From the NCBI GenBank assembly GCA_964605655.1, contig CAZSDK010000008.1, positions 71,667 to 135,666 on the forward strand: a stretch of 64,000 nucleotides of DNA, read 5' to 3'. The stretch is from JAKLIX01 sp964605655 (GTDB taxonomy: Bacteria; Bacteroidota; Bacteroidia; Bacteroidales; CAIXZF01). Each line of letters starts with the position of its first letter. The first letter of the stretch is position 1. The position numbers and the translations under genes were made by a program. This document shows, in pieces, positions 1 to 7,569 of this stretch. The notes below the pieces were generated by a model that saw nothing but the letters and a program-made list of their open reading frames with translations, did not search any database and was not told the DNA's origin.

Positions 1-73
1 GAACCTGCTGGGTCTGTCCCGATTCTTTGATCCGGTCGGTAATAAGCAGGCCTAATATGCGTATCTCATTCAT
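1..73 (-). CDS. TM1266-type iron-only hydrogenase system regulator, N-terminus only (cut by window edge)
   Basis: The minus strand opens with an ATG at 73 and reads without a stop to the window edge, giving 24 residues beginning MNEIRILGLLITDR. This start, with an Arg-Ile strand followed by a hydrophobic run and an Asp-Arg pair, is what I recall of the small ACT-like 'putative iron-only hydrogenase system regulator' family (TM1266), which commonly sits beside hydE, hydF and hydG. It begins 29 bp after the hydG stop and runs in the same direction, which fits that family well. Only a fragment is visible, so the assignment rests on a short motif plus context. It could be another small protein. 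Confidence 0.55.
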   Translation of the reverse strand, partial: MNEIRILGLLITDRIKESGQTQQV

Positions 74-102
74 TAGATGTTTTTTGTAAAGATATATACC
101 TT

Positions 103-1533
103 TTAAAAATAAAGATCCCGTTTCCCCTGTCTGATCAGTTCAATTCTCTGGTTCAGTTCATCTACCTGGTGGGTAGAGGCCAGTTCTTCAATATTCTTTT
201 GTATGACTTGGTAACCAAGGGTTTTTGTAGCTTCATCCGCATAATCCTCCAGGTATTCGGCAAGGGTGAGGATGGCATTGGGGGAACAAAATCTCTTAAT
301 GAACCCCGGGACAGAAAATTCCATAAAATGTTCACCTGTCCTGCCGGTCCTGTAACATGAGGTGCAAAAGGAGGGAAGATACCCCTCTGTGAGGAGTTCA
401 TCGATGATCTCATTAAGGGTCCGGGAATCGTTGATGAAGAACTGTTCTTTGTTCAGATTTTGCAACTTTTCCATTCCTGAGTCGTGGTAGCTCCCCAGTT
501 CCAGTTTGGTGCCACCATCGATCTGAGACACACCGAAGCGCATCACTTCTTTCCTGATCTGAGGGTTTTCCCTGGCGGTGAGTATCATTCCTGTATAAGG
601 CACCGCAAGACGCAAAATAGCAACCAGTTTAACAAAATCATCATCAGGGACCTGGTGGAAACGGTCCGTCTGAACGGCATTGGCCAGCTTGATCCTTGGA
701 AAGGAAATGGTATGAGGTCCTACATTATACACCGCTTCAAAGTGGTTGGCATGACGGACCAGTCCCATGACCTCGTACCTCCAGTCATACAGTCCGAACA
801 AGGCTCCGATGCCTACGTCGTCAATCCCGGCTTCCTGGGCTCTGTCGAGACTCGTGAGCCTGTATTCAAAATTTTTTTTCTTACCGCCCAGATGGTATTG
901 AGCATAAGCACCGGGATGATAAGTCTCCTGGAAAACCTGGTAGGTACCGATACCGGATTCCTTAACAGTCCTGAATCCGCTGATTTCAAGAGGAGCCGCA
1001 TTGATATTGACCCTGCGGATCTCTCCATTGCCTTTTTTAACCCCGTAAACCAGCCTGACCGTATGTGCAATGTACTCGGGCGAATAATCCGGATGTTCTC
1101 CATAAACCAGGATCAGCCTCTTCTGCCCGGTATCTTCCAGAGCTTCCACTTCCCTGATCAACTCCTCGTCTGTCAAGGTCGTCCTCACCGCTTCCTTGTT
1201 GGAGGTTCGGAAACCACAGTAGGAGCAATTATTCGTGCACTTATTACCGATGTATAGCGGGGCAAAAAGAACGATACGGTTACCGTATACTTTATCCTTC
1301 AGGGTCCTGGCTCCTTCCTTGATGAGTTCAATCAGTCCGGGATCATCGGCATTAAGGAGAACGGCGGTCTCCTCCAATGTTAACCTGTTTTTCTCGAGCG
1401 ATTTGGAAACGATTTCCCTTACCCTTGACTCCGTTGGTTTGACCTTCCGGAGATAGGCCCAGATCTCATCAGGATCTATGAAAGCCTGCATCCTTTGGTC
1501 TTTAATACTGCACTTCTCAGGTTTAAATATCAT
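103..1533 (-). CDS. hydG: [FeFe]-hydrogenase maturase HydG (radical SAM tyrosine lyase)
   Basis: HydG cleaves tyrosine to p-cresol and a glycyl fragment and turns the fragment into the CO and CN ligands of the hydrogenase H-cluster, in the cytoplasm. The 476-residue length is normal for the family. The radical-SAM motif CxxxCxxC is at C99, C103 and C106. The C-terminal cysteine motif that binds the auxiliary cluster, which separates HydG from the thiamine enzyme ThiH, is at C390 and C393 with a further C416. It closes the long operon that starts at 11719, but a 98-bp gap before it holds a possible -7 element (TAATTTTG on the minus strand, 1569-1562) without a clear -33 partner, so it may also have its own promoter. 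The partner maturases HydE and HydF are not in the window. Confidence 0.95.
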   Translation of the reverse strand: MIFKPEKCSIKDQRMQAFIDPDEIWAYLRKVKPTESRVREIVSKSLEKNRLTLEETAVLLNADDPGLIELIKEGARTLKDKVYGNRIVLFAPLYIGNKCTNNCSYCGFRTSNKEAVRTTLTDEELIREVEALEDTGQKRLILVYGEHPDYSPEYIAHTVRLVYGVKKGNGEIRRVNINAAPLEISGFRTVKESGIGTYQVFQETYHPGAYAQYHLGGKKKNFEYRLTSLDRAQEAGIDDVGIGALFGLYDWRYEVMGLVRHANHFEAVYNVGPHTISFPRIKLANAVQTDRFHQVPDDDFVKLVAILRLAVPYTGMILTARENPQIRKEVMRFGVSQIDGGTKLELGSYHDSGMEKLQNLNKEQFFINDSRTLNEIIDELLTEGYLPSFCTSCYRTGRTGEHFMEFSVPGFIKRFCSPNAILTLAEYLEDYADEATKTLGYQVIQKNIEELASTHQVDELNQRIELIRQGKRDLYF

Positions 1534-1631
1534 GAGTCGGTCGTGTCTTTAAATATTACTACAAAATTACTTCAGCTTCCCTTTGTTTTCCACTTTGACA
1601 TGATATTTTTAGGGTCCTCTTTCTTTCATCG

Positions 1632-2417
1632 TTATAAATTAATTTCCAGATGGTCATAAGCGAGCTTAACATGAGGAGGAAGCTTTTTTTCGACTTCTTC
1701 ATGTAACCCGATGAAATGGCTCATGTGGGTAAGATATGCCTTCTCCGGCCTGACTTGTTCAATAATCTCCAACGCTTCGATCAGACAAAAATGTGAGTGA
1801 TGCCGGGAGTTTCGTAGTGCGTTGATAATTAATATCTTACTGTTGCAGAGCTTTTCTTTTTCCTTATCTTCAATGAAGCTGGCATCGGTAATATAGCTGA
1901 GGTCACCGAAACGGTATCCAAAGACCTCCATCTGATGGTGCATCACCTTAACGGGGAGAATTTCCAGGTCTCCAATGCTGAATCCCTGCCCGCTGATGGT
2001 ATGAAAATGCAGCTGGGGGGCACCAAAAAACCTTGTTTCTGCTTTAATGTAAGGGAATGACTGGTGTATCGCTTCAATGACCGCCTGGCTTCCATATACA
2101 TCGATGGTCTTGTTCAGGACATAGTTAAATCCTCGTACATCGTCGAGCCCTCCGATATGGTCACGGTGCTCATGGGTAAAGAGGATAGCATCCACATTTT
2201 CCACTTTGTTGCTAATCATCTGATGCCTGAAATCAGGCCCGCAGTCGACAATGAGTGTCAGACCCATGGTTTGTATCATCAGTGAGGTGCGCAACCTTTT
2301 ATCCCGGATGTCAGCAGATTTACACACGGCGCAATCACAAGCAACTACCGGTACTCCGGTGGAGGTGCCGGTCCCCAGGAAAGTGATCTTCATGCTTGTT
2401 GTTGACTTGTTCATCAT
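1632..2417 (-). CDS. MBL-fold metallo-hydrolase, PhnP-like
   Basis: A 261-residue cytoplasmic metallo-beta-lactamase-fold hydrolase. The N-terminal strand is followed by a GTGTSTGVP loop and a CDCAVC cysteine pair, as in the PhnP/cyclic phosphate phosphodiesterase branch. The metal-binding HxHxDH motif is present as HEHRDH, and further histidines follow (HHQME, HSHF, HMSH). The substrate cannot be told from sequence; relatives act on cyclic ribose phosphates or other phosphodiesters. The start overlaps the stop of the upstream ribF-like gene by one base (TAATG), with a second ATG directly after, so translation is probably coupled. It lies in the hydrogenase operon for no obvious reason; this Rex-RibF-MBL order may simply be inherited. 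Confidence 0.85.
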   Translation of the reverse strand: MMNKSTTSMKITFLGTGTSTGVPVVACDCAVCKSADIRDKRLRTSLMIQTMGLTLIVDCGPDFRHQMISNKVENVDAILFTHEHRDHIGGLDDVRGFNYVLNKTIDVYGSQAVIEAIHQSFPYIKAETRFFGAPQLHFHTISGQGFSIGDLEILPVKVMHHQMEVFGYRFGDLSYITDASFIEDKEKEKLCNSKILIINALRNSRHHSHFCLIEALEIIEQVRPEKAYLTHMSHFIGLHEEVEKKLPPHVKLAYDHLEINL

Positions 2418-3355
2418 TAAAATACCAGTTCTTCTATTTCTTTTTTGTCCGTGTTCAGGTAGGTTTTCAGTTGTAAAGAATCCGTAACAGGATCCAATTC
2501 CCTGATCATTTTATGGAAATGCAGGGTGACGGGTTCATTGGGCTGGAGAGAACTGTGTTCCAAAGGAAAGCAGTTCACGAGTGCCGGGTTTTTACCTGTT
2601 TCTCTTTGCGCTTGGGATTCACCGATAAGGACCATGGCTTTCTGAAAACCGGGCCCCTGTGAAAAGGAACAGGCGTAGATACCGCGCGGTGGAACCAGTT
2701 TGCATTCTTCTTCAACACCGATCCTAAAACCCGGAACAGAAACTGGTGATTCCGCTTCGTTCGATATCATGGGTCCAATGATCATGTAGTAATGATCAAG
2801 GTATGCATTGGCTCTCTGGATTTTTCCTTCCTGAAGGGCTTTTCGGATTCTTGTTGAGCTAACAGTTTCATTCTCAATATCCTGTTCCGGGATTTCTTCC
2901 ACTTCAAATCCATGATATTTCCCCATCTCACTCAGTATTTCGAAATCTCCTTCACGATTATGTCCGAAGTGGTGGTTGAATCCGATGATGACCCTGGAAG
3001 CATGAAGGTTTCCGACCAGGACGTTCCGAATAAAATCGAAGGAGGATATTTTGGCGAATTCAGGGGTGAAATTGAGGATGATGAGGTTGTCAAGTCCGGT
3101 CTTACCGAGCAGAAGGATTTTTTCTTTTTGGGAATTGATCAGGAATAGATCCTTGCCGGCGGTTTCAGGGTACAGCACCTTTCTAGGGTGGGGGTGAAAA
3201 GTGATCAGGGTGCTTTCTCCATTTGTCTCCCCGGCAATCCTGCACAAACGTTCAATGATGGTTTTATGGCCGATGTGAACTCCGTCGAAGGAACCGGTGG
3301 TCACAACGGCCCTGCGTATTTCTGAGACCTCTTCCAGGTCATAAAATATTTTCAT
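2417..3355 (-). CDS. ribF: RibF-type FAD synthetase with degenerate riboflavin kinase domain
   Basis: RibF normally phosphorylates riboflavin and adenylates FMN to FAD. The N-terminal nucleotidyltransferase half is well kept: GSFDGVHIGH near residue 21, a HPHP motif, a GFNHHFGHNREGD segment and the VSSTRIR motif near residue 170. The C-terminal half aligns in length and ends with the usual PPRGIYA strand, but the GxxxGFPTAN signature that binds Mg-ATP in riboflavin kinases is missing and replaced by a VPGFRIGVEEE segment. The adenylyltransferase may therefore be active and the kinase not. Another full-length ribF may exist elsewhere. It starts 8 bp after the rex stop and is coupled to the MBL gene after it. 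An FMN/FAD supply role beside flavin-dependent hydrogenase subunits is possible but inferred. Confidence 0.85.
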   Translation of the reverse strand: MKIFYDLEEVSEIRRAVVTTGSFDGVHIGHKTIIERLCRIAGETNGESTLITFHPHPRKVLYPETAGKDLFLINSQKEKILLLGKTGLDNLIILNFTPEFAKISSFDFIRNVLVGNLHASRVIIGFNHHFGHNREGDFEILSEMGKYHGFEVEEIPEQDIENETVSSTRIRKALQEGKIQRANAYLDHYYMIIGPMISNEAESPVSVPGFRIGVEEECKLVPPRGIYACSFSQGPGFQKAMVLIGESQAQRETGKNPALVNCFPLEHSSLQPNEPVTLHFHKMIRELDPVTDSLQLKTYLNTDKKEIEELVF

Positions 3356-3363
3356 GATGTTCT

Positions 3364-3996
3364 TTATTCTTCATGCATCCCTCTTTTCACGAAGTACGCG
3401 ATTTTCTCAAGGGAAGTGATCATATCATATTCTTCCAGATAAATATTGGGAGGCACGTTAACCGGAGTGGGAGTGTAGTTCAGTATCCCTTTGATGCCTG
3501 ACAGGACCAGGGATTCTGTGACGCGGGCGGATTCGTCACTGGGGACCGTCATGATGGCAATGCTGATGTTCTCTGTTCTGACCAGCTTATTGAGCATGTC
3601 AAGGTGATAACAGGGGACTCCGGCAAAGACCCGGTTCACTTTCTCCGGATTGATATCAAAGGCAGCTGTGATGGAAAGCTTGGCCCTTTTTCCGTTAAAG
3701 TAGCTGATCATGGCTCTTCCAAGATTACCAAGCCCAATGACCGCCACTTTAAGACCTTCTTCCGAATCGATGATTTGTCCAATAAGGCTGATCATCTCCC
3801 TGATCTCATACCCTTGCCTCAGGGTCCCTGAATACCCGATCAGCATGATGTCCCGCCTGACCTGTACTGGGGTCAGATGGAGCATGGCAGCCAGTTCATG
3901 GGAGAAAATGAACGGCTTGTTCTTCGATAAAGCAATCAATAATACCCTTCTGTACTGACTGAGCCTTTCAATCGTTTTTTCCGGTAGTTTTCTCAT
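3364..3996 (-). CDS. rex: Redox-sensing transcriptional repressor Rex
   Basis: Rex is a dimeric repressor that leaves DNA when NADH is high relative to NAD. I use the ATG at 3996 (MRKLPEKTIERLSQYRR, the usual Rex N-terminus); a longer frame to 4059 adds a non-homologous tail. The winged-helix part covers about residues 1-75, with SQYRR and HLTPVQVRRDIMLIG for DNA recognition. A Rossmann NAD-binding domain follows with GLGNLGRA, and the C-terminal swap helix ends in KIAYFVKRG. It overlaps the end of the upstream receiver-kinase gene by 29 bases and lies inside the hydrogenase operon. Three palindromes matching Rex operators stand before the three NADH-linked hydrogenase operons in this window (11776, 44488, 48277), so its likely targets are visible. 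Confidence 0.96.
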   Translation of the reverse strand: MRKLPEKTIERLSQYRRVLLIALSKNKPFIFSHELAAMLHLTPVQVRRDIMLIGYSGTLRQGYEIREMISLIGQIIDSEEGLKVAVIGLGNLGRAMISYFNGKRAKLSITAAFDINPEKVNRVFAGVPCYHLDMLNKLVRTENISIAIMTVPSDESARVTESLVLSGIKGILNYTPTPVNVPPNIYLEEYDMITSLEKIAYFVKRGMHEE

Positions 3997-5140
3997 TGGT
4001 TTCGGTTTGGTTGTTCTCAGGTTCTCTGGGAAGGGTAACCGTGAATAAGGTGCCTTCACCGGGTTTGCTTTTCAGTTCAATCGATCCGTGGTAACGTTCG
4101 ACAATTTTTTTAACGATCGACAATCCCAGGCCACTGCCTGTGATGTTCCTGGTATCAGGGTTCTTGATCCTCACAAAGTCGTTGAATATCTGCTCCTGGT
4201 CTTTAACAGCAATGCCAATGCCGGTGTCAGCCACCATTATGACCAGGTGGTCTTTAAAACTCTTAAGGGTGCAGTCGACCCTTCCACCCGGTTTATTATA
4301 TTTTACCGCGTTGGAGATGAGGTTATTGATAATGATCTGTAACTCATTCGAATCACCCATCATGCAAATTTTTTCACTGGCATTCAAATAAAGATTCAGG
4401 TCTTTTTGGATCGCATAGGGTCGCATGGTGTCCAATGCGATCAAAGCTAATTCATTAAGACATACCTTTCCGAATTCTTTATCACTTTTTCCGGATTCTA
4501 TGCGTGTGAGATCAAGTAAATCCATGATCAGCACCCGCATCCCTTTGATACGGTCAAGAGAACGGTCGATCATCTCCATATAGGGCTCAACCTGGTCACC
4601 GAACTGTTTTTCTCTGATCATTCTCAGATATCCTTCAATGGCATTCAGGGGTGCCTTAAGCTCATGGGAAACCACAGAAAGAAACTGAAAACGGATTTGT
4701 TTGCCTTCTTTGTTGAGCTTCTGGGTCATCCTCCTCAGGAACAACTGTTTGGCAATATTCTCCATGGAAGAGCGCAGTTCCTGCGGGGTGAAAGGCTTGG
4801 GAATGAAATCAAATGCTCCGTCCCGTGTTGCTTTCACAGCCAGCTCAAGAGAAGCATAAGAGGTGATCATGACGACCAGGGTGTCGATCTGGTTTTTTCT
4901 GATATATTCCAGGACTTCAACGCCTTGTATCCCGGGAAGTTTGTTGTCGAGCAGGATGATATCGGGGACTTTCCTGGTCACCATCGCCAAAGCCTCCTCA
5001 CCAGTCCCTGCTTCCCATACATCAAATTCAACGTGGTCATCCATGAAAGGATAATCCACCCGGAAATTCTGGAGTATCCTTTTAGTGCCCGACCGTATGC
5101 CGGGTTCATCGTCAACGACTAATACTGAGAAGATTGCCAT
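3968..5140 (-). CDS. Receiver-histidine kinase hybrid (REC-HisKA-HATPase)
   Basis: A 390-residue soluble signalling protein. Residues 1-130 form a receiver domain with an acidic DDEPG pocket, the phospho-acceptor Asp in ILLDNKLPG, a switch Thr/Ser in MITSYAS and a KPF lysine. Residues about 150-215 are a HisKA dimerisation domain with the histidine in SHELKAPLN. Residues about 255-380 are a HATPase with an N box (NNLISNAVKYN), G1 (DTGIGI) and G2 (GSGLGLSI). There is no membrane segment and no DNA-binding domain. In the operon it follows the H-cluster histidine kinase and a lone receiver, so it probably receives phosphate from that kinase and acts as the next step of a relay. Its final target is not visible in the window. 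Confidence 0.92.
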   Translation of the reverse strand: MAIFSVLVVDDEPGIRSGTKRILQNFRVDYPFMDDHVEFDVWEAGTGEEALAMVTRKVPDIILLDNKLPGIQGVEVLEYIRKNQIDTLVVMITSYASLELAVKATRDGAFDFIPKPFTPQELRSSMENIAKQLFLRRMTQKLNKEGKQIRFQFLSVVSHELKAPLNAIEGYLRMIREKQFGDQVEPYMEMIDRSLDRIKGMRVLIMDLLDLTRIESGKSDKEFGKVCLNELALIALDTMRPYAIQKDLNLYLNASEKICMMGDSNELQIIINNLISNAVKYNKPGGRVDCTLKSFKDHLVIMVADTGIGIAVKDQEQIFNDFVRIKNPDTRNITGSGLGLSIVKKIVERYHGSIELKSKPGEGTLFTVTLPREPENNQTETNEKTTGKND

Positions 5141-5160
5141 GGGTGTTTGCTGGTTTGGAA

Positions 5161-5556
5161 TCAGATATTAAGGAGCTTCATTATTTCCTTGTACAATTGG
5201 TCGGTCCTTATGCCTTTATCGAGAAATACATCTGCTTTGATCCAGTTGGTATCTTCACCAGGAGTGGCATCAAACTGTATCCCGGTCTCCGCGGTTACTC
5301 CTGTGGAAATAATGACCGGAAGCCCGGGGTACCTGCTTTTGATCTTATACGACAGGATGAATCCACTGTCATCTGTTTCCATCATCAGGTCAAGGATGGC
5401 CAGGTCAGGACGGATGCTTTCCAGGATTTTCTCTGCTTCCTTCTGTCCTTCAGCTGTAATGACCTGAAATCCAAACTGACTCACCTTGTGTTTCATTTGG
5501 AACAGATAGTCGGCATCATCATCTACAATGAGTATGATCTTCGTTTCGGGGTTCAT
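5161..5556 (-). CDS. Single-domain response regulator
   Basis: A 131-residue stand-alone receiver. The acidic pocket is VDDDAD near residue 11, the phospho-acceptor Asp lies in LAILDLMME, the switch position is in ISTGVT, and the conserved lysine is in LDKG. No output domain is attached. It starts 3 bp after the stop of the hydrogenase-like histidine kinase, which makes it the best candidate for that kinase's direct partner, and is followed 20 bp later by the receiver-kinase hybrid. A lone receiver between two kinases is the layout of a phosphorelay shuttle (inference). Confidence 0.9.
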   Translation of the reverse strand: MNPETKIILIVDDDADYLFQMKHKVSQFGFQVITAEGQKEAEKILESIRPDLAILDLMMETDDSGFILSYKIKSRYPGLPVIISTGVTAETGIQFDATPGEDTNWIKADVFLDKGIRTDQLYKEIMKLLNI

Positions 5557-5559
5557 ATT

Positions 5560-7569
5560 TTAAATTCCGTTAGTTGTTTCATCAGAGAGCCTGGGCAGTG
5601 TTATCCTGAAGGATGTTCCCGTAGGTCCCTTGCTTTTGTCAGCATTGGAAGTGAGGGTCACATTGCCTTTGTGCATTTTTACGATACCATATATAATAGG
5701 CAGCCCTAGGCCGGTCCCTTTTCCCAGTCCCTTTGTCGTGAAAAAGGGAGTGAAGACCTTATCCATATCCGTTTCCGGGATACCGGTACCCGTATCTGAG
5801 AATGTAAAGATAAAATCATCGGGTGTACTTTCAATGTCAATGCTGAGCCGGCCTCCCTGAGGCATCGCATCCACAGAGTTCTTCATCAGGTTGATGAATA
5901 CCTGGGCCATCTGGTCGAAATCGAGCCAGGTGCTCAGGTCACTGGTGTTAAGGTTCACTTCGATGTTGATATCTTCAGGTATCAGCACGGAACTCAGGCT
6001 GTGATCAAGCAACATCCTGATATCGATCTTCTTAAGGTTGACTTTGTTTTTTCTTGCGAAATTCAGAAGGCCGCCTACTATTTTTTTACAACGGTCAGCT
6101 TGTTCAACAATGAGTTTGAGATCATCACGTAAGGGACTGTCATCCCTGCTTTCATCGAGGATGATATTTGAGTACATGGTGATGACGCCGAGCGGGTTGT
6201 TCAACTCATGGGCTATTCCGGCAGAGAGTTGCCCCAATGAGGCCAGTTTTTCCGACTGTTGCAGTGCCAGCTGGGTCGTTGCAAGCTTCTCATTGGAGAT
6301 ATTGAGTTCTTTGATATAATTGTGAAGTTTCTCAATGGTATGGGGAAGACACATCTCATTCTCGGCAAGCCCCTGGATGATCGCAATGGCATGCTCTATG
6401 CAGGTATCATATCCGCATGCTCCGCAATTGAGAAGGTCGGTGGCGGTGAACTTGCCCATGGAGTGCATGGTTTTGTCAATTGATTCATCGGAAGGCATCG
6501 AGAGCCTTCTGTCTTTGGATGTGAATTGACGTTGGTAATCCAGGTGTGCAAAGGCTTCAACCTGTGCATCCATAGCCGCCAGGTCCATGGATTTCACCTT
6601 GTCGTGAACATAATGGGTGAGATGGTTTCTCCTGGAGTATTTCTTCCCGTTGGGAGACATGCCGGCTCCCATGATACATCCTTCACAGCACAGCAATTCC
6701 ATGTGGCGGGTTTGGACCAGCCCTTCCTCAAATTCTTTAATGGCATCCCTGATGTTGATCCGGCCTTCTGCAAGCAATATATCACCTTCAGCAAGTTCCG
6801 AATCCAGCTGAGAGGTTTGCAGCAGACCGCCACTGATAGGGAATAATGCCCCTCTTCCTCCGTAGGGAGGATCAAAAGGAGTGGGAATGGTATTCTCAGG
6901 CCTGATTCCTTTGAGATCGAACATCTCTCTGATCTCCCTGAAAGTAAGAACGATGTCAACTTCCTCTGATTCAGCCTTTTTAGCTATGCATGGGCCAATA
7001 AAGACGGTTTTACAGTCCTCACCGTATTTTTCCCTGACGATGCGGGTCATGGCAATCATGGGCGATACGATGGGAGCCAGCTGTGGTACCAGGTTGGGAT
7101 GATAATGTTCAATGAAATAAACGATAGCAGGACAGTCAGAGGTGATGAGCGTTCCATCCTGGTGACTTGTCAGAAGATGTTGATATTCTCTGGCTACCAT
7201 GTCGGCGCCAAAAGCGACCTCGGTAACATAATCGAAACCCATCTGGTGCAACATTCCAACCAGTATTTCCGGACTTTTCAGTTCTGTGAACTCGGCTGCA
7301 AAACTCGGTGCCAGGCAGGCTGCCACCTTGTGGTCGGATTCTAACAATCTAAGTGCTTCGTCGACTGTTTTCAGGTAAACTTTGGCATCCTGACTGCATA
7401 CTTTCACACAGTTACCGCATCCGATACACCTTTCGTGGATCACTTCGGCCTGGCCATTAATGATCTTGATGGCTTTGGCCGGACACTCCCTGAGGCATGT
7501 ATAACAAACCCTGCAACGGTCTTTGACCGTGAACACCAGTTGTTGTCTGAAGGAATCACCTGTTGTCAT
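5560..7569 (-). CDS. hydS: Sensory [FeFe]-hydrogenase-like protein fused to histidine kinase (HydS-HK)
   Basis: A 669-residue cytoplasmic fusion. Two [4Fe-4S] ferredoxin motifs are complete (C19/22/25/29 and C48/51/54/58). The H-cluster domain (about 80-330) has divergent signatures: TSDCPA with D145-C146, IGPCIAKKAE with C194, and LLCCEGCIMG with C294/C298. An extra CxxCxxxxC...C cluster motif (C382, C385, C390, C407) and a short coiled coil follow, then HisKA with H454 in AHELNNP and a complete HATPase. This is the make-up of group C-like sensory hydrogenases, thought to sense H2 or redox state. The proton-relay cysteine of catalytic enzymes is Asp145 here. The gene overlaps the HydA stop by 4 bases (ATGA), so sensor and hydrogenase are made together. 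Kinase output probably goes to the two receiver genes downstream. Confidence 0.93.
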   Translation of the reverse strand: MTTGDSFRQQLVFTVKDRCRVCYTCLRECPAKAIKIINGQAEVIHERCIGCGNCVKVCSQDAKVYLKTVDEALRLLESDHKVAACLAPSFAAEFTELKSPEILVGMLHQMGFDYVTEVAFGADMVAREYQHLLTSHQDGTLITSDCPAIVYFIEHYHPNLVPQLAPIVSPMIAMTRIVREKYGEDCKTVFIGPCIAKKAESEEVDIVLTFREIREMFDLKGIRPENTIPTPFDPPYGGRGALFPISGGLLQTSQLDSELAEGDILLAEGRINIRDAIKEFEEGLVQTRHMELLCCEGCIMGAGMSPNGKKYSRRNHLTHYVHDKVKSMDLAAMDAQVEAFAHLDYQRQFTSKDRRLSMPSDESIDKTMHSMGKFTATDLLNCGACGYDTCIEHAIAIIQGLAENEMCLPHTIEKLHNYIKELNISNEKLATTQLALQQSEKLASLGQLSAGIAHELNNPLGVITMYSNIILDESRDDSPLRDDLKLIVEQADRCKKIVGGLLNFARKNKVNLKKIDIRMLLDHSLSSVLIPEDINIEVNLNTSDLSTWLDFDQMAQVFINLMKNSVDAMPQGGRLSIDIESTPDDFIFTFSDTGTGIPETDMDKVFTPFFTTKGLGKGTGLGLPIIYGIVKMHKGNVTLTSNADKSKGPTGTSFRITLPRLSDETTNGI

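Noticed and set aside
484..1257. Long open frame opposite hydG
   Set aside because: It has no family resemblance and mirrors a strongly conserved gene on the other strand.
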